The position numbers and the translations under genes are program-made. Positions 10,856 to 61,483 of a stretch of 64,000 nucleotides of DNA are shown in pieces (the first letter of the stretch is position 1; every line of letters begins with the position of its first letter). The DNA lies in the NCBI RefSeq assembly GCF_910596095.1, contig NC_056548.1, positions 17,508,651 through 17,572,650 on the forward strand. Direction: 5' to 3'. The notes below the pieces were generated by a model. That model was not told where the DNA came from and did no database searches. It saw nothing but the letters and a program-made list of their open reading frames with translations. This DNA is from Thunnus maccoyii (Eukaryota; Chordata; Actinopteri; Scombriformes; Scombridae).

Positions 10856-13613
10856 TTAGTTCACAATCTGAACTGGAAACTTGATGCAGAACAAGTCTTT
10901 GTCGTTGTCGTCTCTCAGTTCCCACTTCACAACCAGCTTTATCTAGAAATGCAGAAGAGAATGGTTGGTCAATAGTGTGTGATTTTTCTTTAATGTTTTA
11001 AGGAAGTGAAAGGGGGAAAGAAACATGTTTGAAACATCCTGAGTAAGTGATATAAATGAAAAAAAAAAAACCCAAACAAGTCATGAGCCTATTTTTAAGA
11101 TTACTCTTACTCCTGCTTGACTAGACGTGTGACAGTTCCTCAAGTACATTTTGCTTTTAATATTTACTACCTTTTTTTTTAAACTTATGTAGCATTTTAA
11201 ATACAGGACTTCTTGCTACTACATGATAGTATCACTACTTTTACTTAAAAGAAGGATCTGAATCTGAATGAAGTCCACCACTGCTGGTATCTTCACTTCC
11301 TTTAAAAAATGATCCTTTAAGATATTGAAATATTATTTTTAAGACTTGCAAAATGCCCCGTAGTGGGCTTTAGTTTCTAATGGCTACTGGATGCATGAAA
11401 ACGGTCCTTCAGTACAGATGAGTGCAACTGCAAAAACTGTAATTTGGTCAAATTTAAGAGAAAAGTCATCTTAAAAATAATAAATAAAAAGAAAGACTGG
11501 CTAAAGTCACAAGCACTACTTACTGCGGGATACTCGGACTTCACAGGTAGGGAGTTCAGATAGTGATAGTTCTGCTGCTTCTGGATGGGACACTGGATTC
11601 CAGACTTGCAGCCGTCTTCAATGGGAATGGGGAAGGGGACGGGGACTCCGGCGATTATTCCATGGACCACCGCCTTGCTTGTCTGGCTCTCCACAGCTAC
11701 AACAAGATCAAAACTTTATTATTAATGTTCTGAGTGTTGAGAGAAGTGTTTCTAAAGCAATATAGCTCACTCACCACTGTTGAAAGTCACATTGACGCTG
11801 TAGGACTGTCCTTTGTGTAGCTGGCAGGGCTGATTGGCACAAGGGTTAATGTCCACTATGGTCACTTTGCCAGAAGAGGAGCCTGAGGACAAATATGAGA
11901 GGAACAGCTTTTTTTTTTTTTTATAAAAAAAGTAGACTTTCAAAAAGATAAATGCTTACTGGTATACTGCTGACATATCACTTGTTATGACACGTTTCAC
12001 TTTTATTAGCAGTGACAGACACAAAACAGTAGATCCAACTGGCTGCTTCATGCTTTAACAGAACAATTTAAATCAGTTTAGTTTTACAAAATGATTAAAG
12101 TAATTAGATTGCAAAAAGGGGAAAAAAACAAAAACAAACTAAAACTAACAAAAAGTGTTAGATTTATAAAGACTATGACTTATAAATGTTCAAGATTATG
12201 TTTTCATAAATGATTCTGAAACTGTTTTTGCCATTTGGCAACAAAGCAATAAACCATATAGAATTTAATATTCATTAATATACATCTGAAAAATCACAGA
12301 CGGCACAACCTTTCATTTCACTAAACTAACCATTCATTAAGTCTTACAAATCACACAGATCTTTACTTAAAACATCTATTGGTTTTGATTTTTCACTTGA
12401 GACTTGATACACACGCATTAAAAATAAAGGATAGGTTCACAATTTTAAAGTCTGTCTGAAAATATCAGTCAGGTGCCCAAATGAACACTGAAAGGGGTTT
12501 TCCTCGCTGTAATCCTTCCTCCTTCTCATACTGGCCATTAAAAGATCCCTTAAAATAGTTGATCTGAAACTTCTATGAGGCTTCAGCAGTCTGTTTTGGT
12601 CATATCAAGTGGATATCTGCCACATTTACAGTCTTTGTAGCATCAAATTCACACTTTGTGTTTCCCTGTTGAGCTGCGGTGGAAGTATAACAACAAAAAG
12701 AGGAACTTTGGCACTAAAAAGACTGATGTTGAAAGATATCTGCTTGATTTGACTAATATGGAGATTCATATTAGCTTCAAATCAACTTTTAAATACATTT
12801 TTGCACAGAGGGAGGCTTGTGAATTTACACCTAGACAAAGACCATACAAATACTTGCTGGACAAGGCAAACGATTAATCATTCAAGCCACTCATCAAGCA
12901 AAAATGCCAAACAGTCTCTCTCCATTGATAGGACTTAAAATAAAGCGGAAGTGATCCCACAATGGGAAACTGAAATGTCCCTGCAGCAAAAGTACAAGAA
13001 CAGATTCATAAGAAGTAAAACCTTTGGATGTTGAACTAAAACTAGACTGGTATTAGGATCAGCTGTAAAATGAAACACACGCACACACTCTCTACTATGC
13101 CATACTATCTACACAAGATCATAAATAGTAACTATAAACTGCATTCCGATAAAAATAAGTCAATATAATACACATGTGCTGCTTCTCTTTTTTCAATCAT
13201 TGTTCACTCAATATTTTTGAGGTTTCTTCACTTTGGGCTCTGGGAATTCGTAATTGCATTTGCCACCATTTGTCATTTTCTAAATGAAATTGCTTGATCA
13301 ATTACGCCCCCCCCCCCCAAAAAAACAAAAAAAACAAAAAAGAGAGATACATTGATAATGAAAGTAATCGCTAATTGCAACCATACTCCCAATTTAAGCA
13401 GACGACATCTGTGGGATAAAATGAATATAAATGCGAGAAAAGTGGAAAAGTGTCTCACCTCCAAAGGCCAATATACTTAAAACATACAACAGAGAGGTAA
13501 ATCCTCACTTATATTGTCAAGTAAAACTTACCACAGTCTATGTATTTCACTGGATCCGCACAGGTGAATCCCATCAAGCAGAACAAAGCGATTAAACCAG
13601 TCCGGACATCCAT
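10856..13613 (-). CDS. npc2: NPC intracellular cholesterol transporter 2
   Basis: NPC2 is a soluble lysosomal sterol-binding protein of the ML domain family that hands cholesterol to NPC1. Coding exons: 13532-13613, 11775-11882, 11524-11696, 10856-10942, giving 149 residues (human 151). Residues 1-19 form a signal peptide ([19 protein letters not shown]). The mature part has exactly six cysteines at C27, C42, C47, C93, C99 and C140, matching the three disulfides of the family. NVT at N58 is the conserved N-glycosylation site. The sterol-pocket segment GVPVPFPIP and the C-terminal LVVKWEL are typical. The ATG context (AACATGG) is strong. The gene diverges from ISCA2. Confidence 0.97.
11883..13531 (-). 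other. npc2: NPC2 intron 1
   Basis: AT-rich intron of 1.65 kb with no coding signal. It holds a repeat fragment near 12865-12920 and a C12 run at 13307-13318. The open frame at 12656-12877 has no recognisable homology and no splice context, so it is not called. Confidence 0.7.
12865..12920. repeat. Fragment of dispersed repeat (GCAAAAATGCCAAACAGT block)
   Basis: CAAGCAAAAATGCCAAACAGT-like sequence at 12895-12915 recurs with one difference at 51685-51705 (ACGCC for ATGCC) and more diverged at 58936. ACGATTAATC precedes it, as in the longer copies. Confidence 0.5.
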
Positions 13614-14387
13614 GTTTCTTTCCCTTTTTTAACCTTAAATCAGAAGACGCAAACAGAAGAGGAAACTTAGTCAGAGCAGCCTGACTTTGAGTCAGCACAA
13701 AATGTTAAATCATATGACTTGTTGTTTGTTTTTCCCCCTAAAGTGGAGCAATGAGTACAAAGTTTAACACGACGAGGAAATATTCCTCGACTACTTACTA
13801 CTGTAGTAAAAAACCGCCGAGTATTCCCAGTCACTAAAACTTACAGTATGTGGACTAAAAAGACACTTTGGGCGCACAAACTGTACCTTTGACGAGCTTC
13901 TGTCTACCGCTCAGATTGGAAAGAGCACTTTTTATTTCCTTCTATCACAAGACCGAGGTAACGCCTATTTATGAGCGTTGTGTTTTGTTCACCCGAAATC
14001 TAGTCTGACAGGAAACCCCCTCAGTGTAAAAACCTCGCCTTATTCGCCGTAATTAGCATGTTCATAACCTCAATCGTTACAAGAACACAGTCATTTGTGA
14101 GCTAAACTTCAATATAAACATTTAATTAGCGTATCTTGTTGTGGGCGGTATATAACGCAGAAGAGTTGTGCCTGAAAGGCAAAGCAACGGGCTCAAAGTA
14201 ACATATTCTGTCTAGCAGGTTAAAAACCCAATTACCTCATGATTGGCAGGTGGTCTAACCAATAATTTGACGGTATTGTACCAATATGGGCGTATCATAT
14301 TGATAGACAAGCGTTTTAGCCAATAGATGTGCTGTCTGTCTTTCCTCAACTGTTGGGGGAGGAGCTTTGTACAGTTTGTTATGAAAG
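13614..14387. promoter_or_regulatory. NPC2/ISCA2 divergent promoter with CCAAT cluster
   Basis: The two start codons are separated by 774 bp. Four CCAAT boxes lie close to ISCA2: ATTGG 14242-14246, CCAAT 14259-14263, 14281-14285 and 14320-14324. They suggest NF-Y binding. TGAGTCAGCA at 13688-13697 near the NPC2 side resembles an AP-1/Maf half site. I see no CLEAR (TFEB) palindrome of the GTCACGTGAC type, although NPC2 is lysosomal. There is no obvious TATA box. Confidence 0.55.
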
Positions 14388-17366
14388 ATGTCGTTCGTAA
14401 CAGGAGCGATGATAACTGCGTCAAAGTCGAAAGTATTGAGCCTTGCGAGGTAAAGTTTATTTGATGTATAACATAGAAGTCATGAGGGATGTATGTGCTC
14501 CAAAATCATTACGTAGGAGGAAAGTCGCTCTGTTTAAATTTTGCTAGTTAGCAAGCTAGCCTTTAACGCTAACGTTAGCTAACGAGGCGGTGTTTCGGTG
14601 TAACGAGTGACCTTGTTCACTGGTGACTTGCATCATCCGTGGTTACCATGGATATCGTTATTTGTAGTGACGGACGGCAGCTGTTGAAAACACTAACAGA
14701 GCACATAATTAGGTGTCCTCGTAAAATCCCTGAATTCTTTCAAATTGAATGTACAATATATATTCGTCTGGTCCTGTTTGTTTTAACTTTATGTAAATTA
14801 AACGGTGTCATCAATAAGAAGCATTCACTTTTCTTAAAGTTACTTTTTATGTGTGGGAAAAATATATAGCAGCTAGCGTCTTATGGGGAGTTTGACACTA
14901 TTATATAGGTGAATTGGTTGAATATGGACCACTTCCTGATTGAGGATAACGGTATAGACAAAACTTACGGCTACGGTTTGTTTTCCACATTATAAGACAC
15001 GTTACGATAGGTGAATGCATCTTGTTGAGCACAATTTAACTGCTGGTTAAGTGGTTAGCGTAGATAAACAAACACAGATAAGTATGTATTTTAAATTGAT
15101 CAAAGTAAAAATTGATAATGCTTTTTTTTACGAGTACACCTCTTCTGTTCGTGTTTTCAACATCTGCCATCACTACGAGCAAACAAACACGACGCACTCA
15201 GCTGGGTCACCAGTTAACTCGGTCACCCGTTAACCCATAACACCGGTGCTACATTGTAGGGCCAACACAAGTATGATGCTCTTGTTCTTATATCTACATC
15301 CCATATTAATAATAACGTAACGTCAATGTTTTGCAGGGCGTCTTCTCTTCTGAACAACTTCAATGTGGGCCAGTTACAGCGCCTTCCTCAAACCCGTCAG
15401 CCCCGTTACACAGCGGGGCTGCGGAGCTTCAGCAGCGCCTCAGCCCAGGAGAAGCCAGAGGTGCCTGGTTCATCTGAAGATAGTGTAAACCTCACTGAGT
15501 CATGTGTGAAGGTGAGTACATACCAACTCTGCCTGATTAGGCATCATACTTCTATCTTGTCTAGATTACAAGTTGTTTACAGTTTTGTGCCTGAAGCTGC
15601 TTCAGCGACAGAGGAGTTACTTGTGGATGTGGGTATATTCTACTTTAGGACTATTCTTGGAGAAATTTTATTTTCTGTCTAAAATCTGAAACATCCACAA
15701 TCAGTCCCTGCTGACATAAAGTTTCACTTCATATTTTAAAGGGAGTAGTGGGCATACAGTACATTCATGAGTGCCACAGTTCTTCTACATATGAGACATT
15801 TGATTCTGAAGACAACAACGTTTTGGTCCTCAGAAAAATTTGTTTCGTTTTAGCATTCACATATCATTATTACTTGACAAAGGACCTTATGTGTATGATT
15901 ATTCAAAATACTACTAAGATATTTCTAACTGTATTATATAAGGGATAATCAATGAGTAGTGTCTTAAAACTATTTAACGCACACCTTCAAGTTGATCATC
16001 CCACTACCATGATCATTTGCCAACAACATAAAATAAAAGCATTTGCAAATTTTTGGCCAAGGTTTTGCACTCAAAATCAAAAGGTTATGAAGCAAGAGCT
16101 TACCGTTGTCATGACAACTTGCCAAACTGTACTTGCCACCAGCCCGAACTGAGGCATAAAATTCATGTAAGGTGTCATTAAGCATAACCGCAGAGTATGT
16201 CTCCAAATCAGTGTTCTTTTGTTTTTGCTGGAGAAAGTCTGTCAGTATATTAACTTCCCATTTTGTTGCCTTTTTTTGTATTAATCTCATCCTTCTCTTC
16301 CTCTATCATTTTAAGCTCTTCAGGTGTCAGTTCCTTGTGCTGTTTTTCACTTGGTTTCTTTCTTTTCGTCTCCATTTCTTTTTCCTTTGCTGCGTCTCAT
16401 TCTTCAAAACGTCATAATGCTTTGAGAGCTATGCTCTTTAATGTTGCTATGGTTACAAGTTGGGTAGCCGATGAATTTAGAACAGTGATTAAACTTGAAC
16501 CGAACTACCTGTGCATTAAACAGTTTTAACGCACACCTGTATTCTGTCTGTATTCATCCAGACCATGGTATAAAAACAAATGTAGGATATCTAATTACAT
16601 TCTAGTAATATTTTGTTACTTGTTTCATCACTTTGTATGGAACATCTTGTCAAAAAAGCCTACAGTAAGACTTAATTTTAAGGAATCCCAACTTTAGATG
16701 TGACTAGTCATAAACAATATATTGATCTTTTCAGAATTCTAACATACTTTTAAAATATCACTTTCTCAAGTTTTTAGTATTAAGGTTGTGTGATGTGAAG
16801 AAGGGCGATACATGATACTTTGGAGCATTTGTAAAATACATTTATAGGTATCTTTAAATGTAAATATGTATGTAATTGCTTGCCATGCAGCCACTCTTTT
16901 AATAAATATGTTAAGTTTTATTGAGGTTTTCATATTTTGCACTTCATTCATCATGCTTATGTCACCCCTCTTTTATCCAGAGACTAGGGGAGATCATGGA
17001 CAAGGGCCAGTACCTGAGAATACATGTGGAGGGAGGAGGCTGCTCCGGGTTCCAGTACAAGTTTTCTGTTGATAGCAACAGGAATGAAGATGACAGGTAA
17101 ATTCCCATTTATCTACCTTTCAAGTCATGTATCAACCGGCATTATTGTATCCTTACTAAATCCCATCAACTCTGTCGTCTTCTGCATCCAGAGTGTTTGA
17201 GCAGGGAGGAGTGGGCATCATCGTGGACCAGGACAGCCTGGAGTATGTGAAAGGATCCACGGTGGACTTCAGCCAAGAGCTCATCCGCTCCACCTTCCTA
17301 GTGCTCAAAAATCCTCAAGCTGATCATGGCTGCTCCTGCGGGAGTTCCTTCTCCGTCAAAATATAA
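14388..17366 (+). CDS. isca2: Iron-sulfur cluster assembly 2 homolog, mitochondrial
   Basis: ISCA2 is an A-type carrier that works with ISCA1 and IBA57 in making mitochondrial [4Fe-4S] clusters. Coding exons: 14388-14449, 15337-15511, 16981-17096, 17192-17366, giving 175 residues. The N-terminal part (about 1-55) is rich in R, S and A and lacks acidic residues, fitting a mitochondrial presequence. The A-type domain follows, with the three cluster ligands C100 (GGGCSGF), C165 and C167 (GCSCG). The ATG at 14388 is chosen because it continues in frame into exon 2 and has A at -3. An ATG seven bases upstream opens an overlapping frame. The gene is divergent from NPC2 and convergent with EML5. Confidence 0.95.
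15973..16538 (-). pseudogene. Decayed antisense gene fragment in ISCA2 intron 2, flanked by 14-bp direct repeats
   Basis: On the minus strand an open frame starts at 16375 ([20 protein letters not shown], lysine and glutamate rich). It stops at 16250, and its apparent continuation lies in another frame from about 16270 ([17 protein letters not shown], then [20 protein letters not shown]). The switch falls at an A7 run, so a frameshift is likely. The pattern of [16 protein letters not shown] and EFYASVR resembles the N-terminal part of DUF3504 / KIAA1958-like proteins derived from Crypton tyrosine recombinases; this is recognition from memory. TTTAACGCACACCT occurs on both sides (15973-15986 and 16525-16538), like a target-site duplication. 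No poly(A) tail is seen. It is not part of ISCA2. Confidence 0.45.
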
Positions 17367-18204
17367 CTCTGCTTCCCTGTGTCACCATCACAGTACTTTT
17401 TTATACTCTGAGTTACCTGTTTATTAGATGTACAAAATTCAACAAAATTTATTTAAAAAAATCACAATATAATGCATTCCAAGCACTATGCCCTCAAAAT
17501 TTACATAGAGATGAATTTTTCTGACACAGCATCAACAAAAACAGATTATAAGTTTTATAATATAACAGTTTTTATATTGGATTACCTTTAAGACTACAGC
17601 TGCACCTAATAAATAAGTAACTCAGATTATTGTATTAGATTATCTTTGATATTTTGATTCATTCAGCTCACTCATAACTACATCTAGTGTCAGAGTCTCA
17701 CTTGCCTGAAAAAATGCTATTTAGGTGTGAAATTACTTGAACTGATGAACTGAGTCAAAGGCGGAGGTGTCAATCAATCATTGTGCTTATCTGCAGATGA
17801 GTTCACAATATTTAACTTATAATGTATTCAAACAGAACAGATGTTCAGCTGAGGTATTTGATTGGTTGAGCATTCAGTGCTTTGCTTTGTATGTAAAATA
17901 TGTAAATAGGACAAACTGTATCTGTGAATATAAAGAGCTAAGCTTTATTATATCATCTGAAATAAAACTGAGTGAATTTCATATGTTTATATCTTCAGTC
18001 ATTTCAGTGTGGGTCCAAAAAGTTGTTTTTGTTAGTGATGAAAGAGCAGCTGGGAAATGTTTTTATTTATTGGTAATGGATAGAAAGTTAGTTTGAGCAT
18101 CCATATTTCGATTACATTGGTTATTTCTTCAGCATTATTAATGGCTCTATATTTATTTGTATGTGCTATAAGTGATGAACATTACAGACTCAAAATTTAA
18201 AAGC
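17367..18204 (+). other. isca2: ISCA2 3' UTR and ISCA2-EML5 convergent spacer
   Basis: Two AATAAA signals are candidates for ISCA2: 17608-17613 and 17961-17966. The stretch is AT-rich. Around 17590-17690 (CTGCACCTAATAAATAAGTAA and following) it resembles the dispersed AACGATTAATCG-type repeat. The open frame at 17767-18096 has no recognised similarity and is left out. Confidence 0.5.
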
Positions 18205-18224
18205 CAAGTTCACAGTTGCCTTTT

Positions 18225-18230
18225 TTTATT
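18225..18230 (-). terminator. eml5: Polyadenylation signal AATAAA, EML5
   Basis: TTTATT on plus is AATAAA on the EML5 strand, 1.2 kb past the stop. The EML5 3' UTR would then be about 18205-19458. It contains a run of 21 cytosines on the sense strand (G21 on plus, 18693-18713) and no coding exon. Confidence 0.5.
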
Positions 18231-19458
18231 AAAGTGGAATTTAAGAAACATCTCACAAAAAATATACAAAAAGAATATCTACAAATGATATTTACACTGG
18301 TGTAATGTAAATCAAAATATGCAGCAACGTTTTTTTTGTAGTTAGTCTTAATACAAGGAGGAAAGTGTTTCGCACTTCTCATATTTTCTCTCTGATAAAC
18401 ATTCCATTTAAGTAATATATCTGATGACACAAAACATTAACTTACTGTTGAAAAAGAAAAAAGTCACATCCTTCATATTCATGAAAAAATGCGACAATAA
18501 TACGTCATAGCAGCACACTGAAAAGTGACCGAAAGAATTGCAACAGTGCATTGAAACATCAATTTACAGCTATTCTTTATGATTTCTGAGGAATTTGGTT
18601 CGGACGGATTGTCTTCCAGTAAGCCATGCACACCCATTAACCACAAACAAATCCTCAAACACAAATGCACACGTTAACGTTGTCATGAGGGAGGGGGGGG
18701 GGGGGGGGGGGGGACACTGCCGAGGGAGGTTTGAGGTCAACCAGTCAACAACACAACCACGTAAATGAACCGTCAGGGGTTAACACAGTGACCAGGTCAG
18801 GTGTACAGTGCATAGTATGCTTTGGCATGCTGACATCCAGAACATAACAGTGGATGTTACATTCAGGAGGAAGGCCACAGGATTTGGAATTACCAGTAAA
18901 AATAGAAACAAACAAATGACCACATGATCCAAAAAAGTAAAACAAACATAATACAAAAAGAATCCAAACCCTCGTAAAGTTAAACACTCAGATTAAGGCT
19001 AATTTAGTTTGCTACATGTTTTAAAAAATGGCATTGTCAGTAACATGATTTCATAGGCTGACCAAGTGGCAAAACTGCCATTTGGGACACAGAACTCTCG
19101 TTCTAAAAAAAAAAAAAAAAAAAAATCCATCACTGAAATGATATGCACATATTAGAGAGATGGTTTTTTTTCTTCCGATGATGATGTAATGTGAGAGCAG
19201 GGCTGCATGCCCTCCACCTGTGTTCACAATCAGGACTGATGCTGTGATGAAAGTTGAAAATTAGCCTTGCACATATGCATGCACCTTAGTTTTGAGGCAG
19301 TAAGTCAGATCGCTGCTTTTCCTCATTTTACAAGCTGCCAGGTCCTCCTCCTCCATTGAATGCATTTTTTACCAGGTTATTTTCTGTGAAGAGACATGCT
19401 GGGAGACGACCAGATAGCCTCTTGGACTCTGTGAGGCAGGATGGTCCAGGTGTGATCC

Positions 19459-60060
<40,602 letters not shown>

Positions 60061-60559
60061 GAATCGTACTCAACTTCGTCACGACTTAAACAGTTAAGAT
60101 ATGCTAATTTCAAACTAATTTTTAACATTAACTTCTAACGTAAAATCTTATGTTTTTTAACATAAATTATTAAATTACACAAACACAGAGTAAAATGTTC
60201 ATTCTTCCCCTAACATAAATATCTTGATACATCTTGATGTAATTTAGCTTATAGACTCCCAAAGACTGTATGCTATAAGTATACATATTATTATTTTTTT
60301 ATATTTAAAAGTATTACTTGTATTATCACTTCCTTATTTGCTACAAATGAACCTATATCATTTTTTTCATCTGTTATCTTTGATCTAACATGGCATGTTA
60401 CATTAATGAAAACTTGTATTATTATTAATATTATATTATTAATTGCACACTGCATATACTGTTTACTCCTAGTCAACGTTTTGTACATTTTATTTCATTC
60501 TCTTCAATTTAAAATTTAAAATCTGTTGCAGCTCTTCTCACTTGGAATATTTTTTTCAT

Positions 60560-60705
60560 TATAAATTCTTTCTTTCTTTTTTATATTATTTAGGATTACT
60601 TACTTTTGTGTATATTTTTTGACTGTTATGCACCACAACACCAAAGCAAATTCCTTGTATGTGCAAACCTACTTGGAAATAAATTGATTCTGATTCTCTG
60701 CGCAA
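60560..60705 (+). repeat. LINE 3' end fragment in EML5-TTC8 spacer
   Basis: AAATTCCTTGTATGTGCAAACC, then ACTTGGAAATAAATTGATTCTGATTCT, is a tail typical of fish L2/CR1-type LINEs as I recall it. The rest of the spacer 60060-61255 is AT-rich. Confidence 0.5.
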
Positions 60706-60752
60706 TAGTGCACAATGTATCTAGCTGCTTGTTAGTTAAGCATTAAAAATAT

Positions 60753-60805
60753 ATTCTTCTTCTTCTTCTTCTTCTTCTTATTATTATTATTATTATTATT
60801 ATTAT
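60753..60805. repeat. (TTC)n-(TTA)n microsatellite
   Basis: Nine TTC units followed by about nine TTA units. Confidence 0.9.
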
Positions 60806-61260
60806 GACAACATCACCAACAACAAGAAAATACAGGTAATTGTTAACTTACTAATTATGTGCGGTAAATGGTATATCCATGATTTATTGAATTAAACAAT
60901 TACAGTGAGTCTGTAAAGCTTAATATGTATATTAAGTATGTAAATTAGGATTTACAGTATATAAGGTAATTTGAGTAGGATAACTAGGCTATTCCTTTGC
61001 ATTTTATTTTATTTATTATTTTATTACGTATTTTAAAAACGTATCTCAGGTTTTGTATTTTATCATGTATATTTTTTCTTTATTGATATTTGGGGCTTAA
61101 TTTATTCATTGTACAATACAAGCAGCATGTTTTTTTTAAAAAAATATTTTAATGTTAAGGTAGTGGAAGTCTGATTCTGGATGTTCTGTCACCTTTGTTC
61201 TATATGACATGTGATCCAATAAAGTTGGAAATAATAATAATCGGATGTATGAAGCAACGG

Positions 61261-61345
61261 CTTTTCTTTTCTTTTCTTTTCTTTTCTTTTCTTTTCTTTT
61301 CTTTTCTTTTCTTTTCTTTTCTTTTCTTTTCTTTTCTTTTCTTTT
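61261..61345. repeat. (CTTTT)17 microsatellite next to the TTC8 promoter
   Basis: Uninterrupted CTTTT units for 85 bp, ending directly at the ETS motif of the TTC8 promoter. It is pure pyrimidine on plus and pure purine on minus. Open frames across it on both strands (KRKEK or SFLFF repeats) are artefacts. Confidence 0.95.
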
Positions 61346-61395
61346 CCGGAAGTTACGCAGTGGCGTACCGCCCTCCTCCGTCGTTGCCGGGCAAC
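61346..61395 (+). promoter_or_regulatory. ttc8: TTC8 promoter: ETS site and RFX X-box
   Basis: CCGGAAGT at 61346-61353 is an ETS core. GTTGCCGGGCAAC at 61383-61395 is a perfect inverted repeat with a one-base spacer (GTTGCC-G-GGCAAC) and fits the X-box bound by RFX factors. It is 88 bases from the TTC8 ATG. RFX control of ciliary and BBS genes is established in nematodes and vertebrates, so the site fits the gene. Confidence 0.75.
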
Positions 61396-61483
61396 AGAGG
61401 AAGCTTCGGTTTCGCCATAATCCCATTTTCGTTAAACAGCTTGCTAACCGATTTTACGCCTCTTTTTCCCCTCGACTAAAGCA

